A stretch of 5,774 nt of DNA from Gammaproteobacteria bacterium GWE2_37_16 (GCA_001801285.1 MGXG01000083.1:1-5774); one strand, 5' to 3'. Counted from the stretch's first letter, positions 1-5,729 are shown. The notes: generated by a model from the sequence alone, not told the origin. Program-made: numbers and translations.

Positions 1-689
1 TAGCTAAAGTTTTCGACCCCAATGCTAAACATCTGGCAAATAGCCGTGAATACACTTCTTATCTCGCCAACTTTTATGGTCAAAAAGTCTTAGTCTGTTC
101 TACTGGTATGGGCTGCCCTTCCACAGCCATTGGTGTTGAAGAACTGGCGATGATCGGTTTAAAATATTTTATCCGTATCGGCACTTGTGGCGGCATTCAA
201 GAATATACTAATTTAGGTGATGTTATTATCAGCCATGCCGCTGTACGTCTTGAAGGAACCTCAAGTCATTATGCGCCAATGGAATATCCTGCGGTTGCCT
301 CCTTAGAACTCACTAATGCTCTTGTTGCTGGAGCAAAAGATACCAATACTCCTTTTCATGTTGGCATAACTGCCTCATCCGACACTTTCTGGCCAGGTCA
401 AGAACGTCTTGACAATTACTCTGGATATTTATTGCGCCGTTTCAAAGGGTCAATGGCTGAATGGCGCGCTTTAAATGTGCTGAATTTCGAAATGGAAGCT
501 GCAACTTTATTTGTTCTTTGCAGTGTTTTTGGTTTACAGGGAGCTTGCATTTGTGGAGTGGTAGCAAAACGTACCGAATCTGAAATACCATCTTTAGATA
601 CTAAAGCTGGAAGTGCCAAACGAAACTGGGAAAATGTAGCTCGTGAAGGTATTTTAAATCACATGAAGCAGCGTGGATTAATATACTAA
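1..689 (+). CDS. udp: Uridine phosphorylase, 5'-truncated by the window edge
   Basis: Cytosolic nucleoside salvage enzyme that splits uridine with phosphate into uracil and ribose-1-phosphate. The frame is open from the first full codon at base 3 to the TAA at 687-689, giving 228 residues. It aligns without gaps to remembered E. coli Udp from about residue 34 to the C-terminal region, so about 33 N-terminal residues lie outside. Visible family residues are the SREY arginine (E. coli Arg48), RIGT at 174-185 (phosphate-binding Arg91/Thr94), PGQER with Gln and Arg at 399-407 (Gln166/Arg168, uracil recognition), KGSM, the EME triad at 489-497 (Glu196-Met197-Glu198) and the KRTE arginine (Arg223). 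The Gln/Arg pair favours uridine over purine nucleosides. The tail appears about eight residues longer than in E. coli. The internal ATG at 108 is not the start, because conserved sequence continues upstream of it. It converges on murA and looks functionally unrelated to the mla genes. Confidence 0.93.
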   Translation, partial: AKVFDPNAKHLANSREYTSYLANFYGQKVLVCSTGMGCPSTAIGVEELAMIGLKYFIRIGTCGGIQEYTNLGDVIISHAAVRLEGTSSHYAPMEYPAVASLELTNALVAGAKDTNTPFHVGITASSDTFWPGQERLDNYSGYLLRRFKGSMAEWRALNVLNFEMEAATLFVLCSVFGLQGACICGVVAKRTESEIPSLDTKAGSAKRNWENVAREGILNHMKQRGLIY

Positions 690-732
690 ACGAAAACAGG
701 TTTTCAGGGTTAGCACAAATAGACTCGAGCAG

Positions 733-831
733 TTTGGATTTTCCGCTAGGCGGCAACGAGTCGAGTTTGAGGGGTGTATTGGACATACATGACTCAAACG
801 AGCGAGAAAGCCAACAACGCGGAAAACCAAA
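733..831. repeat. Long imperfect palindromic intergenic element
   Basis: A stem-loop-like element in the udp-murA spacer. The outer arms TTTGGATTTTCCGC (733-746) and GCGGAAAACCAAA (819-831) pair over 13 positions with one bulged A. An inner stem joins GTTTGAG (765-771) to CTCAAAC (793-799), and the apex is TGTAT-TGGAC-ATACA (775-789). The parts between the stems pair poorly. A short ATAC-GAAGA-GTAT hairpin (832-844) follows, and GACTCGAGC precedes it at 722-730, so the full unit may span about 720-845. Nested pairing, absence of a plausible gene and location between convergent genes suggest a dispersed intergenic repeat or a structured RNA. It resembles palindromic repeats I associate with Legionella-type genomes, but that is memory only. 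No T-tract follows on either strand, so it is not a classical intrinsic terminator. Confidence 0.7.
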
Positions 832-858
832 ATACGAAGAGTATATATAACCACACTC

Positions 859-947
859 GTAGCCGCAGGCTTTAGCCTGCATCACCGCGATAAACTTACA
901 TGTACGAAATTATATAATAATAGTATCTAGCTAAAACTTGCGGCTAC
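859..947. repeat. Inverted-repeat pair flanking a 47-base AT-rich centre
   Basis: A 21-base segment starting GTAGCCGCAGG at 859-879 recurs in inverse orientation at 927-947 (ending CTTGCGGCTAC), with 17 of 21 positions matching. The first 11 bases match at 10 positions. The left copy also contains its own palindrome, GCAGGCTTTAGCCTGC (865-880). The centre (880-926) is mostly AT-rich and has no gene. The layout suits a miniature dispersed repeat with terminal inverted repeats, or two opposed copies of a short palindromic repeat. It lies 19 bases beyond the murA stop codon and may influence 3' ends of convergent transcripts, but neither hairpin is followed by a T-run. Confidence 0.6.
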
Positions 948-966
948 AAATTTACCAAATCAACAC

Positions 967-2241
967 CTATCCTGCAATCTTCCGCCCTTCACGTCTAATT
1001 TTTGCGCCAAGTTGGGAAAATTTCTCTTCGATACATTCATAACCACGGTCGATGTGATAAATACGATCAACTGTTGTTTCGCCAGCTGAAACTAAACCAG
1101 CAAGTACCAAACCAGCTGAAGCACGCAAATCAGTAGCCATTACCTGCGCTCCAGTCAACATAGGAACCCCCTCAGAAATAGCCGTATTTCCCTGTAATTT
1201 TATATTTGCACCCAGACGCTGTAACTCTTGTACATGCATAAACCGATTTTCAAAAATCGTCTCCGTAATCATACCAACTCCATCAGCAACACAATTCATA
1301 GCTAAAAACTGTGCTTGCATATCAGTAGGAAAAGCAGGATAAGGAAAAGTACGTACATTAACAGCATGGGGTCTTTGTCCATGCATATCAAGTTCAATCC
1401 AATTTTCTCCAACCTTTATCATTGCCCCTGTTTCCCGCAAATGATACAAAATAGCATCCATCGTTTGGGGCATAACATCTTTAATTTTAATACGCCCACG
1501 CGTCATAGCCGCAGCAGTCAAATAAGTACCAGCCTCAATCCGATCAGGCATAACTTTATACTGCCCACCTCCTAAACTGCTTACCCCATCGATAACAATT
1601 GTATCCGTACCAGCACCAGTAATTTTTGCACCGAGAGAATTTAAAAAATTAGCCAGATCAGTAACTTCGGGTTCACGAGCAGCATTTTTTAAAACCGTCC
1701 TCCCATCTGCCAACACCGCCGCCATAATCAGATTTTCCGTACCGGTAACTGTCACCAAGTCCATAACAATTTCCGCGCCATGCAATCGCCCTTTGCTTTC
1801 AGCGTATATGTAACCGCCATCAATACTAATTTCAGCACCAAGTTGGCGCATGCCTGCCAAATGAATATCAACCGGACGCGCGCCAATATTACATCCACCC
1901 GGTAAAGAAACTTTAGCTTTACCATATTTAGTAAGTAGAGGTCCTAAAACTAAAATCGATGCACGCATGGTTTTGACCAATTCGTAAGGAGCAAAAAAAT
2001 TATGCACAGCTCTAGGATCAATCTCAATGGACATAAGCTCATGTATGATAATATCGGCGCCAATACTGCCCAATAACTCAATCATTGTAGTCACATCATG
2101 CAAATGCGGCACATTGCTAATAACAACAGGAGCATCTGCTAATAAAGTTGCTGCCAAGATAGGTAATGCCGAGTTTTTGGCACCAGAAATACGTATCTCC
2201 CCATTTAAAGGAAGACCACCAGAAATAATTAATTTATCCAT
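967..2241 (-). CDS. murA: UDP-N-acetylglucosamine 1-carboxyvinyltransferase
   Basis: Cytosolic enzyme of the first committed step of peptidoglycan synthesis; it transfers enolpyruvate from phosphoenolpyruvate to UDP-GlcNAc and is the target of fosfomycin. The 424-residue product matches the usual length (E. coli 419) and is collinear with E. coli MurA from end to end. Visible active-site residues are Lys22-Asn23 in GAKNSALP, Cys117 in LPGGCNIGARP (E. coli Cys115, the residue alkylated by fosfomycin), Asp307 in FPTDMQAQF (E. coli Asp305) and the arginine of HIDRGYE. Retention of the Cys predicts a fosfomycin-sensitive enzyme. The ATG at 2239-2241 is supported by N-terminal similarity (MDKLIISGG), but no Shine-Dalgarno sequence precedes it; the leader is A/T-rich. 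It lies 89 bases after mlaB, where other gammaproteobacteria carry ibaG. It is probably read from the mla transcript or from an internal promoter I could not identify. Confidence 0.97.
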   Translation of the reverse strand: MDKLIISGGLPLNGEIRISGAKNSALPILAATLLADAPVVISNVPHLHDVTTMIELLGSIGADIIIHELMSIEIDPRAVHNFFAPYELVKTMRASILVLGPLLTKYGKAKVSLPGGCNIGARPVDIHLAGMRQLGAEISIDGGYIYAESKGRLHGAEIVMDLVTVTGTENLIMAAVLADGRTVLKNAAREPEVTDLANFLNSLGAKITGAGTDTIVIDGVSSLGGGQYKVMPDRIEAGTYLTAAAMTRGRIKIKDVMPQTMDAILYHLRETGAMIKVGENWIELDMHGQRPHAVNVRTFPYPAFPTDMQAQFLAMNCVADGVGMITETIFENRFMHVQELQRLGANIKLQGNTAISEGVPMLTGAQVMATDLRASAGLVLAGLVSAGETTVDRIYHIDRGYECIEEKFSQLGAKIRREGRKIAG

Positions 2242-2249
2242 TTGAAAAA

Positions 2250-2313
2250 TTAGAATTTTTAAAGTTTTAAAAAGTAATGCGTTGATTTTAAAAGCAATTT
2301 TATTTACATAAAA
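2250..2313 (+). repeat. Intergenic repeat copy A (mlaB-murA spacer)
   Basis: This 64-base AT-rich segment matches the reverse complement of 3841-3904 at 52 of 64 positions without gaps. The best parts are TGCGTTGATTT (2278-2288) and ATTTACATAAA (2302-2312), both identical in the two copies. Weaker similarity may continue to about 2243. It contains an imperfect palindrome, TTGATTTTAAAAGCAA (2282-2297), that is kept in the other copy. It fills most of the 89-base gap between mlaB and murA and contains no gene. The opposite orientation of the copies and their restriction to spacers suggest a dispersed non-coding repeat. Confidence 0.72.
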
Positions 2314-2330
2314 CCGCCAACTCCTGCGCT

Positions 2331-2636
2331 CTAGCTTGAAAGTATAGGCAGCAACTCAATCAAACCACTCACCTTTGCCATATCCAATATCTTTTCTGGA
2401 ATATGTGAAAAATGAATTGTTTTCTGCTCTTTTTTTGCATAACGAATCAGGTTAATTAACAATGCCAAAACCGCATCGTCATCAATAATTACATCCTGCA
2501 AATCAAAAACGACTTCAGGTTGCTTATCAATCACCCCACATCCCAAACGTGCCGATTTAACTACGTTAGCGTAACACAAATTCCCTGCAACTCTAAAACA
2601 ACCAGAAACACTATCTTTTGTAATCGTTACATTCAT
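2331..2636 (-). CDS. mlaB: MlaB, STAS-domain subunit of the MlaFEDB phospholipid transporter
   Basis: Small cytoplasmic protein that binds the MlaF ATPase and is needed for assembly and activity of the MlaFEDB complex. The 101-residue product (E. coli 97) forms a single STAS domain. The motif FDLQDVIIDDDAVLALL (residues 44-60) aligns with IDLSRVSRVDTGGLALL of E. coli, followed by the amphipathic LIRYAKKEQ helix. At the position of E. coli Thr52, a conserved STAS Ser/Thr shown to matter for MlaB function, this protein has Asp54 (codon GAT read at 2477-2475). The ATG at 2634-2636 is 7 bases after the mlaC stop. An AGGAG lies about 15 bases upstream, inside the end of mlaC, farther than ideal, so translation may rely on coupling to mlaC. 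Overall sequence similarity is modest; the call rests on motif, size and position. Confidence 0.88.
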   Translation of the reverse strand: MNVTITKDSVSGCFRVAGNLCYANVVKSARLGCGVIDKQPEVVFDLQDVIIDDDAVLALLINLIRYAKKEQKTIHFSHIPEKILDMAKVSGLIELLPILSS

Positions 2637-2643
2637 GGCTAAA

Positions 2644-3282
2644 CTAGCGCACTCCTTTGTTGTGAGAATGGATTTCTGCTACTAATTGCTTTAAACCACC
2701 TTTTTGTAAAGTACTTGCAAATTGAGAACGATAATTTTGAACTATACTGACTCCCTCAACACTAAAATCATAAATAAACCATTTACTACCACCTTTTGCC
2801 ATACGATAACTAACAGGAATCGCAGGACCATTGTTTTGTAGAATGTCGCTATAAACTTGTACACGCTTTTGCGTCGCATCATAACCGCGAATCGGATAGA
2901 ATTTTACTTTTTCACCGCTATAGGATTCCAATGCTGATGAATACGTCCTAATAACATACAAAGTAAATTCATTAACAAATTGTTTTTGTAAATCTGAAGA
3001 TCCAGCCTGCCAATAGTTACGCCCAACCACTGCCATTGACATACCAGTTAGATCAAAGTATGGCACTATAGTGCGTCGAACTATGTTATACACTAGTTGA
3101 TCATTCCTTTTTAGATGCGCCTGATTACGATCCAATTCGGCGATCAGTTTATCAGCAGCACTCCTCATGGTAGCTAATGGTGGCGGATCATTTGCCGTTG
3201 CCGCTATGGCTGGCAAAATCATCACAAAAAATAAAAAACCGCAAAGTAAAGATAGAAACTTAGTTGTTTTTTTTATTTGCAT
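2644..3282 (-). CDS. mlaC: MlaC, periplasmic phospholipid-binding protein
   Basis: Soluble periplasmic carrier that shuttles phospholipids between the outer-membrane MlaA-porin complex and the inner-membrane MlaFEDB complex. The preferred product is 212 residues (E. coli 211). It begins MQIKKTTKFLSLLCGFLFF, a typical signal peptide with a basic n-region and hydrophobic core, and probable cleavage near AIA or ATA at residues 26-30. The mature part shows MlaC-family signatures: IVPYFDLTGMSMAVVGRNYW, then FVNEFTLYVIRTYSSAL, then WFIYDFSVEGVSIVQNYRSQF. The start at 3282 is chosen because AAAGGAG lies 6 bases before it. A longer in-frame ATG at 3306 would overlap the mlaD stop as ATGA but would add eight residues (MKVLKENC) ahead of the signal peptide. 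The cysteine within the hydrophobic core is not in a good lipobox, so I do not call a lipoprotein. Confidence 0.94.
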   Translation of the reverse strand: MQIKKTTKFLSLLCGFLFFVMILPAIAATANDPPPLATMRSAADKLIAELDRNQAHLKRNDQLVYNIVRRTIVPYFDLTGMSMAVVGRNYWQAGSSDLQKQFVNEFTLYVIRTYSSALESYSGEKVKFYPIRGYDATQKRVQVYSDILQNNGPAIPVSYRMAKGGSKWFIYDFSVEGVSIVQNYRSQFASTLQKGGLKQLVAEIHSHNKGVR

Positions 3283-3288
3283 ACAATT

Positions 3289-3295
3289 CTCCTTT
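3289..3295 (-). promoter_or_regulatory. Strong ribosome binding site that fixes the mlaC start
   Basis: On the minus strand AAAGGAG is followed by a 6-base spacer and the ATG at 3282-3280. It is the best Shine-Dalgarno match in the window, and it lies downstream of the alternative ATG at 3306-3304. It therefore supports the shorter mlaC, whose N-terminus is a normal signal peptide. Confidence 0.85.
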
Positions 3296-3302
3296 AAAAC
3301 TT

Positions 3303-3776
3303 TCATTTTTTTTCTTTTTTATCTTTCAATTGATACATTAATTGTCCAATTAAATTTTCTAAGATAATCGCTGGTTGTGTTTCGGTAATCACACTACCAT
3401 CTTTCATAATCTCATTATCATAGCCAGGAATAAGACTTATGTAATTAGCACCAATTAAACCTGCCGTCAAAATTTTTGCTGAAGTATCAGCTGGTAAAAT
3501 ATCTTCTTTTTTATCAATGAGCAAAACAACTTTAGCTCTCATCACCTTGGGATCTAAAATAATATCCGCTACTTCCCCAACCCTGACACCGGAAATCGTA
3601 ACTGGCGCACGCACCTTCAAGTCCCCAATATCATCAAAAAACGCAGTAACTTGATAAGTTTCAGCTCCTGAATACTGGCTTAAACTGCTCATTTTGAAAG
3701 CAAGTACAAATAAAGCCCCCAAACCAGCAAGCATAAACAAACCAACCACTATTTCCAAAATACGTTTATTGAACAT
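3303..3776 (-). CDS. mlaD: MlaD, MCE-domain subunit of the MlaFEDB phospholipid transporter
   Basis: Inner-membrane-anchored periplasmic protein whose homohexameric MCE ring forms a hydrophobic channel for phospholipids above MlaE. The product is 157 residues. One N-terminal membrane segment (about 8-27) is followed by the MCE domain (about 41-118) with FDDIGDLKVRAPVTISGVRVG and ADIILDP, matching E. coli MlaD closely. The pore-helix region AIILENLIGQLMYQL (about 135-149) corresponds to MVLEDLIGQFLY of E. coli. The protein then ends in a lysine-rich KDKKEKK tail, whereas E. coli MlaD (183 residues) continues about 25 residues with a low-complexity tail. The loop after LIPGYDN is also a few residues shorter. 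The ATG at 3774-3776 has an AGGGG about 4 bases upstream. It is separated from mlaE by 146 bases, unusually wide for this operon. Confidence 0.95.
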   Translation of the reverse strand: MFNKRILEIVVGLFMLAGLGALFVLAFKMSSLSQYSGAETYQVTAFFDDIGDLKVRAPVTISGVRVGEVADIILDPKVMRAKVVLLIDKKEDILPADTSAKILTAGLIGANYISLIPGYDNEIMKDGSVITETQPAIILENLIGQLMYQLKDKKEKK

Positions 3777-3816
3777 AAAACCCCTAACAAAGAAATTTTG
3801 AATTTTAAATGTACGA

Positions 3817-3830
3817 ATCGCTTGAGCGAT
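3817..3830. repeat. Short perfect palindrome in the mlaE-mlaD spacer
   Basis: ATCGCT-TG-AGCGAT is a perfect 6-base inverted repeat about 40 bases upstream of the mlaD start. On the plus strand a T-rich stretch follows (3832-3839), but no plus-strand gene ends here. On the minus strand no T-run follows, so it is not a terminator for mlaE. It could be an RNA hairpin in the mlaD leader, a protein site or part of the adjoining repeat copy B. Confidence 0.45.
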
Positions 3831-3840
3831 ATTGTTTTTA

Positions 3841-3904
3841 ATTTATGTAAATGAAATTGTTTTATAAATCAACGCACTATTTTCATAAACTTTAAAATCT
3901 CTAA
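3841..3904 (-). repeat. Intergenic repeat copy B (mlaE-mlaD spacer)
   Basis: Read on the minus strand, this segment matches plus-strand 2250-2313 at 52 of 64 positions without gaps. It shares TGCGTTGATTT and ATTTACATAAA exactly and keeps the central imperfect palindrome as TTGATTTATAAAACAA. It takes up nearly half of the spacer between mlaE and mlaD, and the rest of that spacer holds the 3817-3830 palindrome and the mlaD ribosome binding site. I see no gene in it and no confident promoter. Confidence 0.72.
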
Positions 3905-3922
3905 AATTCATATTAATTATTA

Positions 3923-4705
3923 TTACCATCCACCCAACATCATTGCCGTCAAAACAAAATCCAAACATAAAGTTGCCAAAGAACTATAAACTACTGTTTT
4001 AGTTGTCGCACGCCCAATTCCTTCCGCTGTTGGAACAGTATGATAGCCCTGATAAATTGCAATCCAAGTACAAATAAAGCCAAAAACTACACTTTTAATA
4101 ATACCATTAACTATATCAAGACGAAAATCAACTGAGGCTTGTAAATTAGACCAAAATTGACCGGCATCAACGCCAAGCCAACCGACCCCAACTGCATAAC
4201 CACCAAAAATTGCTACCGCACTAAAAATCACCGTCAAAACAGGCATTGAGATCATGCCAGCCCAAAAACGCGGCGCGATCACACGCCACAAAGGATCAAC
4301 TGCCATCATTTCCATACTGGCAATTTGTTCAGTTGCCTGCATCAAACCAATTTCAGCAGTTAGCGCCGACCCAGCCCGACCTGCAAAAAGTAACGCTGTG
4401 ATTACGGGACCAAGTTCACGCACAATACTCAAAGCCACCAACTGTCCAAGTTGTGACTCCGCGCTAAATTTTTGCAAAATAGTAAATCCTTGCAAACCCA
4501 AAACCATACCAATAAACAAACCTGACAAAACAATAACCGCTAAAGACAATACGCCAACGTTATAGATTTGTTCCATAACCAAAGGTGTAAATCTTATTAA
4601 ACGCGGTCGTCGAAAAATTGTCTGTAACAAAAATATTCCCGATACACCAACACGATGACAAAAATCTAAACCAATTTGACCTAATTTTTGGATTTTTTTT
4701 AACAT
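3923..4705 (-). CDS. mlaE: MlaE, permease subunit of the MlaFEDB phospholipid transporter
   Basis: Integral inner-membrane permease that, as a dimer, links the MlaF ATPases to the MlaD ring and binds phospholipid in its central cavity. The product is 260 residues, the same length as E. coli MlaE. An amphipathic N-terminal interface helix is followed by hydrophobic segments at roughly 50-72, 92-112, 146-172, 197-225 and 236-258. The family signature VRELGPVITALLFAGRAGSA (about 95-114) and AEIGLMQATEQIASMEMMAVDP (about 117-138), which includes the coupling-helix region contacting MlaF, are almost identical to E. coli. The ATG at 4703-4705 lies 28 bases after the mlaF stop and has only a weak, distant AGG upstream. 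Codons 3-5 contain an A8 run, a possible slippage-prone tract. Confidence 0.97.
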   Translation of the reverse strand: MLKKIQKLGQIGLDFCHRVGVSGIFLLQTIFRRPRLIRFTPLVMEQIYNVGVLSLAVIVLSGLFIGMVLGLQGFTILQKFSAESQLGQLVALSIVRELGPVITALLFAGRAGSALTAEIGLMQATEQIASMEMMAVDPLWRVIAPRFWAGMISMPVLTVIFSAVAIFGGYAVGVGWLGVDAGQFWSNLQASVDFRLDIVNGIIKSVVFGFICTWIAIYQGYHTVPTAEGIGRATTKTVVYSSLATLCLDFVLTAMMLGGW

Positions 4706-4733
4706 GCCATCAAAAAACCTAATTTATAAACAT

Positions 4734-5540
4734 TTAAATATTCAAATCTTCAGCATACGACTTCGAAGGATAATGAAAGGGCACCACCCCATCAGCAAGA
4801 CCATGAATAAATTGATTCACCCAAGGAGACTTGTCAGCAAAAACTTCCTTAACCGTACCAGAACCAATAACGTGTCCTTCGGCAATAACATAAATATAGT
4901 CAGCAATACTGGCTGTTTCAACAACATCATGTGAAACGATGATGGACGTTAATCCAAGAATATCATTCAGATGTTTGATCAATTTCACCAAAACACCCAT
5001 CGTGATTGGATCCTGACCGGTAAAGGGCTCATCATACATCATTAATTGCGGATTCAATGACAAAGATCTTGCCAAAGCAACGCGACGCGACATTCCGCCA
5101 GATAATTCACTTGGCATCAAGTCACGCGCGCCACGCAACCCAACTGTTTCTAGCTGCATTAACACTAAATCATGAATCATCGCCTCAGGAAGCTTGGTAT
5201 GTTCACGCAAAGGAAAAGCCACATTTTCGAAAACAGACAGATTGGTAAACAAAGCGCCACTTTGAAAAAGAAAGCCCATGCTACGCCGTTTTTTATAAAG
5301 CTCTCTGCGACTCAAATGATGGATATTAACATCATCGACTAAAACTTCACCTGCTTCGGGAGTAAGTTGCGCACTGATCAAACGTAATAAGGTTGTCTTT
5401 CCTGAGCCGCTAGGTCCCATGATAGCAACTATTTTGCCACGCGGGATTTCGATGCTTACATCTTTAAAAATGTAGCGCCCATTACGACTAAAGTCGAGAT
5501 TGGAAATTTTGATCAGATTTGGTTGAGACGTTTGCAACAT
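4734..5540 (-). CDS. mlaF: MlaF, ATPase subunit of the MlaFEDB phospholipid transporter
   Basis: Cytoplasmic ABC ATPase that powers phospholipid transport through MlaE. The product is 268 residues (E. coli 269). Motifs in order are Walker A GPSGSGKT (42-49, Lys48), Q-loop Gln93 in FLFQSGALF, signature LSGGMSRR (146-153), Walker B LMMYDEP with catalytic Glu171, D-loop GQDP and switch His204 in IVSHD. The C-terminal extension keeps DGVVPFHYP and a final YAEDL, matching E. coli MlaF, where this tail reaches across the dimer and contributes to the MlaB interface. The ATG at 5538-5540 has an AGGA 5 bases upstream, and a TATAAT lies at 5578-5573 on the same strand. It is the first gene of the operon and is divergent from the gene starting at 5730. 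Confidence 0.97.
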   Translation of the reverse strand: MLQTSQPNLIKISNLDFSRNGRYIFKDVSIEIPRGKIVAIMGPSGSGKTTLLRLISAQLTPEAGEVLVDDVNIHHLSRRELYKKRRSMGFLFQSGALFTNLSVFENVAFPLREHTKLPEAMIHDLVLMQLETVGLRGARDLMPSELSGGMSRRVALARSLSLNPQLMMYDEPFTGQDPITMGVLVKLIKHLNDILGLTSIIVSHDVVETASIADYIYVIAEGHVIGSGTVKEVFADKSPWVNQFIHGLADGVVPFHYPSKSYAEDLNI

Positions 5541-5572
5541 GACATTCCTATTGTAAGAGCAATCACTAACAA

Positions 5573-5578
5573 ATTATA
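5573..5578 (-). promoter_or_regulatory. Candidate -10 box of the mlaF operon promoter
   Basis: A perfect TATAAT on the minus strand, 32 bases before the mlaF ATG. A start site about 7 bases downstream would give a leader of roughly 25 bases including the AGGA ribosome binding site. The -35 region (about 5596-5601) is poor (TATTTT), and there is no extended TG motif, so basal strength may be low or an activator may help. In an AT-rich spacer a single hexamer is limited evidence. Confidence 0.5.
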
Positions 5579-5586
5579 ACGCTGCC

Positions 5587-5605
5587 ATGATAGCGAAAAT
5601 ATCAT
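5587..5605. promoter_or_regulatory. Inverted repeat at the mlaF -35 region, possible operator
   Basis: ATGATA (5587-5592) and TATCAT (5600-5605) form a perfect 6-base inverted repeat around GCGAAAA. It covers the position expected for the -35 element of the candidate mlaF promoter, where no good -35 hexamer exists. That placement would suit a regulator binding site, but no specific regulator family is recognised. Confidence 0.35.
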
Positions 5606-5627
5606 CAACAATAAACATTAAACTATT

Positions 5628-5659
5628 CGAAATTATTGATTTTTTTTATAATTATTTCG
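5628..5659. repeat. Inverted repeat around the divergent -10 box
   Basis: CGAAATTATT (5628-5637) pairs with AATTATTTCG (5650-5659) at 9 of 10 positions, separated by 12 bases that include a T8 run. It overlaps the TATAAT at 5647-5652. It could be a regulator site for the divergent gene, but AT-rich sequence often gives such matches by chance. Confidence 0.3.
5647..5652 (+). promoter_or_regulatory. Candidate -10 box for the divergent gene at 5730
   Basis: A perfect TATAAT on the plus strand, preceded by a T8 tract. The hexamer at the expected -35 position (about 5624-5629, TATTCG) is weak. The implied leader is about 70 bases. A second possible -10 (TAAAAT at 5678-5683) lies nearer the gene, so the exact promoter is uncertain. 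Confidence 0.4.
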
Positions 5660-5729
5660 CAAAAACCAAATTAGCTGTAAAATGAAACACAGATAGTGAA
5701 AAATTTAAGAAAAAATTATTTCAAATACC

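Noticed and set aside
692..705. GAAAAC-AG-GTTTTC palindrome just after the udp stop as a terminator
   Set aside because: The stem is short and A/T-rich with almost no loop, and no T-run follows.
865..880. GCAGGC-TTTA-GCCTGC hairpin as an intrinsic terminator for udp or murA
   Set aside because: The stem is good, but neither strand has a U-tract after it; it fits better as part of the 859-947 repeat.
601..885. Minus-strand open frame of 94 codons overlapping the end of udp and the palindromic spacer
   Set aside because: It covers conserved udp sequence on the opposite strand and the repeat element, has no recognisable domain, and is best explained by chance and by translation of the repeat.
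898..907. ATGTACGAA shared with the mlaE-mlaD spacer near 3809-3817, possible third repeat copy
   Set aside because: Only nine bases match exactly and similarity does not extend, so chance is sufficient.
3241..3282. Lipoprotein signal in MlaC (Cys within the hydrophobic core)
   Set aside because: The residues before the Cys (SLL) do not make a normal lipobox and it lies mid-helix; the family is soluble periplasmic.
3283..3306. The longer mlaC start at 3306 with ATGA overlap
   Set aside because: It places eight non-signal residues before a complete signal peptide and lies upstream of the strong ribosome binding site.
3817..3830. Hairpin in the mlaE-mlaD spacer as a terminator splitting the operon
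   Set aside because: The T-rich stretch is on the plus-strand side, where no gene ends; in the direction of the mla genes no T-run follows.
4254..4934. Plus-strand open frames opposite mlaE and mlaF
   Set aside because: They run antisense to highly conserved genes, have no domain features and no ribosome binding sites, and are shadow frames.
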